Assembly (NCBI GenBank): GCA_026986135.1
Contig: JALSPD010000003.1
Span: forward strand, 1-5,708
DNA from: DHVE2 group archaeon
GTDB taxonomy: Archaea; Thermoplasmatota; Thermoplasmata; Thermoplasmatales; Aciduliprofundaceae
Direction: 5' to 3'
Length of the DNA stretch: 5,708 nt
The position numbers and the translations under genes were made by a program. The notes under the pieces were generated by a model. That model had not been told where the DNA came from and did not search any database. It saw nothing but the letters and a program-made list of their open reading frames with translations. Of this stretch, positions 4,752 through 5,708 are shown piece by piece (the first letter of the stretch is position 1; each line of letters opens with the position of its first letter).

Positions 4752-5471
4752 GTGATACTGAGAAATAAAAAGCTTCTGGAGCTTGAAAGGTTCTGCGGGA
4801 AGGACCCCGTGAGACATGCCTTCTGTCTGTGGGACCTGAAAAAGGAGATGGAAAACACAGAATTTTACATTGACTGGAGGGGAGAAATAAAGGGGTACAT
4901 GCTAATCTACACAGGAGGGGACTTCCCCAGCGTTATAATACAGGGCTCGAGAAAAAGTGCGGAAATTTTTGCAGAAATGATGCCAATACACAGAGGAGTA
5001 ATACATTTTCCTTCGGAGTACTGGGACATTTTTAAGATTGGAGATACCAGATACAGGATAGACATAATGGTCGCCGAACCAAGATTCTACTTTATTGACA
5101 AGGATGTAAAGGTAATAACTTCCAAAGAGAAACTGAAAAAACTGTTTATAAATCCAGAATACCTTGTGGAAAAAGCAATTACATATGGTATAGAAGTAGA
5201 CGGATATGCTGTGAGTGTGGCTTCAGCTCTGGTTCATCTTCCAGAGGTATGGGTTCTGGGAGCTGTAACCACTCACAAGAATTACAGGAATCGCGGTTTT
5301 GCCACCAGGGTTGTTGGTCATTTTATGAGCATGGCTTATGGACATACTGAAAGAGTGGTACTCTGGGTAAGAAGCGATAACGAAACTGCGATAAAAATTT
5401 ACAGAAAATACGGATTCAAAAAAATAGGCGAGGAAGGATGGATAAATGTTGATGTGGACATAGTACCCTGA
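4752..5471 (+). CDS. GNAT-family N-acetyltransferase with an extra N-terminal domain
   Basis: GNAT enzymes transfer an acetyl group from acetyl-CoA to an amine; the substrate here is unknown. In the longest reading (244 residues from TTG 4737) the C-terminal part from about 150 is the catalytic GNAT core: strand VWVLGAVTTH at 171-180, the acetyl-CoA pyrophosphate loop YRNRGFATRVV at 183-193 (R184-x-x-G187-x-A189), then VLWVRSDNETAIKIYRKYGF at 208-227 with N215 and Y222 in motif B positions. Residues 1-140 look like a second, degenerate GNAT-like or substrate domain (DPVRHAFCLWDL, GEIKGYMLIYTGG) without the pyrophosphate loop. GTG at 4752 (239 residues) is preferred because a TATA box lies exactly 26 nt upstream; TTG 4737 is possible. 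An in-frame stop at 4725 bars anything longer. It ends head-on with the next gene, TGA directly followed by TCA. Confidence 0.85.
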   Translation: MILRNKKLLELERFCGKDPVRHAFCLWDLKKEMENTEFYIDWRGEIKGYMLIYTGGDFPSVIIQGSRKSAEIFAEMMPIHRGVIHFPSEYWDIFKIGDTRYRIDIMVAEPRFYFIDKDVKVITSKEKLKKLFINPEYLVEKAITYGIEVDGYAVSVASALVHLPEVWVLGAVTTHKNYRNRGFATRVVGHFMSMAYGHTERVVLWVRSDNETAIKIYRKYGFKKIGEEGWINVDVDIVP

Positions 5472-5708
5472 TCAAGCATATAGATTCCCCAGATCGTCGT
5501 TTTTGCTTTCCTTGAAAATCTGCGATACAATCTCAGCAACCTGATCTTTTGGCATCCCAAGTTTTTTGGCAAGGTAATTCTCAATCTCAGATCTCTTCAT
5601 TCCACTCTTCTTCTTGTTGTTGACGAATGAGACTATATTCTGGAGGGTTATGTTGAGAAGATCCTCTTCAAGACCCAGTGAGGTGGCAACTTTATAGAGG
5701 GCATTCAT
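5472..5708 (-). CDS. Small helical protein of unknown function
   Basis: I do not recognise this 78-codon product. It is predicted to be mostly helical and very hydrophilic, with no cysteine, no transmembrane segment and no signal peptide. The stretch MKRSEIENYLAKKLGMPKDQ at 37-56 followed by VAEIVSQIF has the spacing of a helix-turn-helix or a small helical bundle, which would suit a DNA-binding or adaptor role, but this is only a shape argument. The ATG occupies the last three bases of the window, so the protein may be complete or may continue upstream; no promoter can be examined. Codon use is like its neighbours. Its stop abuts the acetyltransferase stop without a gap. Confidence 0.6.
   Translation of the reverse strand: MNALYKVATSLGLEEDLLNITLQNIVSFVNNKKKSGMKRSEIENYLAKKLGMPKDQVAEIVSQIFKESKNDDLGNLYA

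Noticed and set aside
5500..5504. T-run as terminator for the acetyltransferase
   Set aside because: Only five T, 29 nt after the stop, inside an opposing coding sequence; not better than chance.

Overview
The window reads as a gene-dense archaeal chromosome segment, most likely from the Thermoplasmata side of the Euryarchaeota; an Aciduliprofundum/DHVE2-like relative is a guess. The evidence is an archaeosine-type tRNA-guanine transglycosylase (archaea only), an SDR-type L-threonine dehydrogenase very close in motif content to the Thermoplasma enzyme, KaiC/RecA-type signalling ATPases, frequent AGA/AGG and ATA codons, and TATA boxes lying about 25-27 nt upstream of start codons, the geometry of leaderless archaeal mRNAs. 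No rRNA, tRNA, CRISPR, insertion sequence or phage gene was seen.

Layout. (1) Positions 1-1036 (+): C-terminal 344 codons of tgtA, cut by the left edge, with three zinc-ligand cysteines replaced. (2) 1031-2056 (-): a fusion of a V4R/DUF2378-like sensory domain with a complete bacteriohemerythrin domain, meeting tgtA tail to tail with a 6-bp overlap. (3) 2108-3061 (-): SDR-family threonine 3-dehydrogenase. (4) 3136-3390 (+): a small MazG-type nucleotide pyrophosphohydrolase, divergent from the dehydrogenase, with a 17-bp palindrome between its TATA box and start. (5) 3353-4632 (-): a two-gene unit, a KaiC-like ATPase interrupted by a single in-frame TAA, followed by a RecA-fold protein without a P-loop that overlaps it by 10 bp. 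(6) 4752-5471 (+): a two-part GNAT acetyltransferase, divergent from the KaiC unit. (7) 5472-5708 (-): a 78-codon protein of unknown function whose ATG is the last three bases of the window.

How the genes relate. Most genes look like separate transcription units, each with its own TATA box at leaderless distance; only the KaiC-like/P-loop-less pair looks like a true operon, and there the second gene has a Shine-Dalgarno sequence inside the first. tgtA (tRNA modification), threonine dehydrogenase (amino-acid catabolism) and MazG (nucleotide-pool cleaning) are housekeeping functions without an obvious shared pathway. The less ordinary content is the sensory material: the V4R-hemerythrin fusion and the KaiC/pseudo-RecA pair. 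I do not see a complete, clearly new system. The points most worth following are the isolated nonsense codon in the KaiC-like gene, the loss of the TGT zinc site, and the domain fusion.
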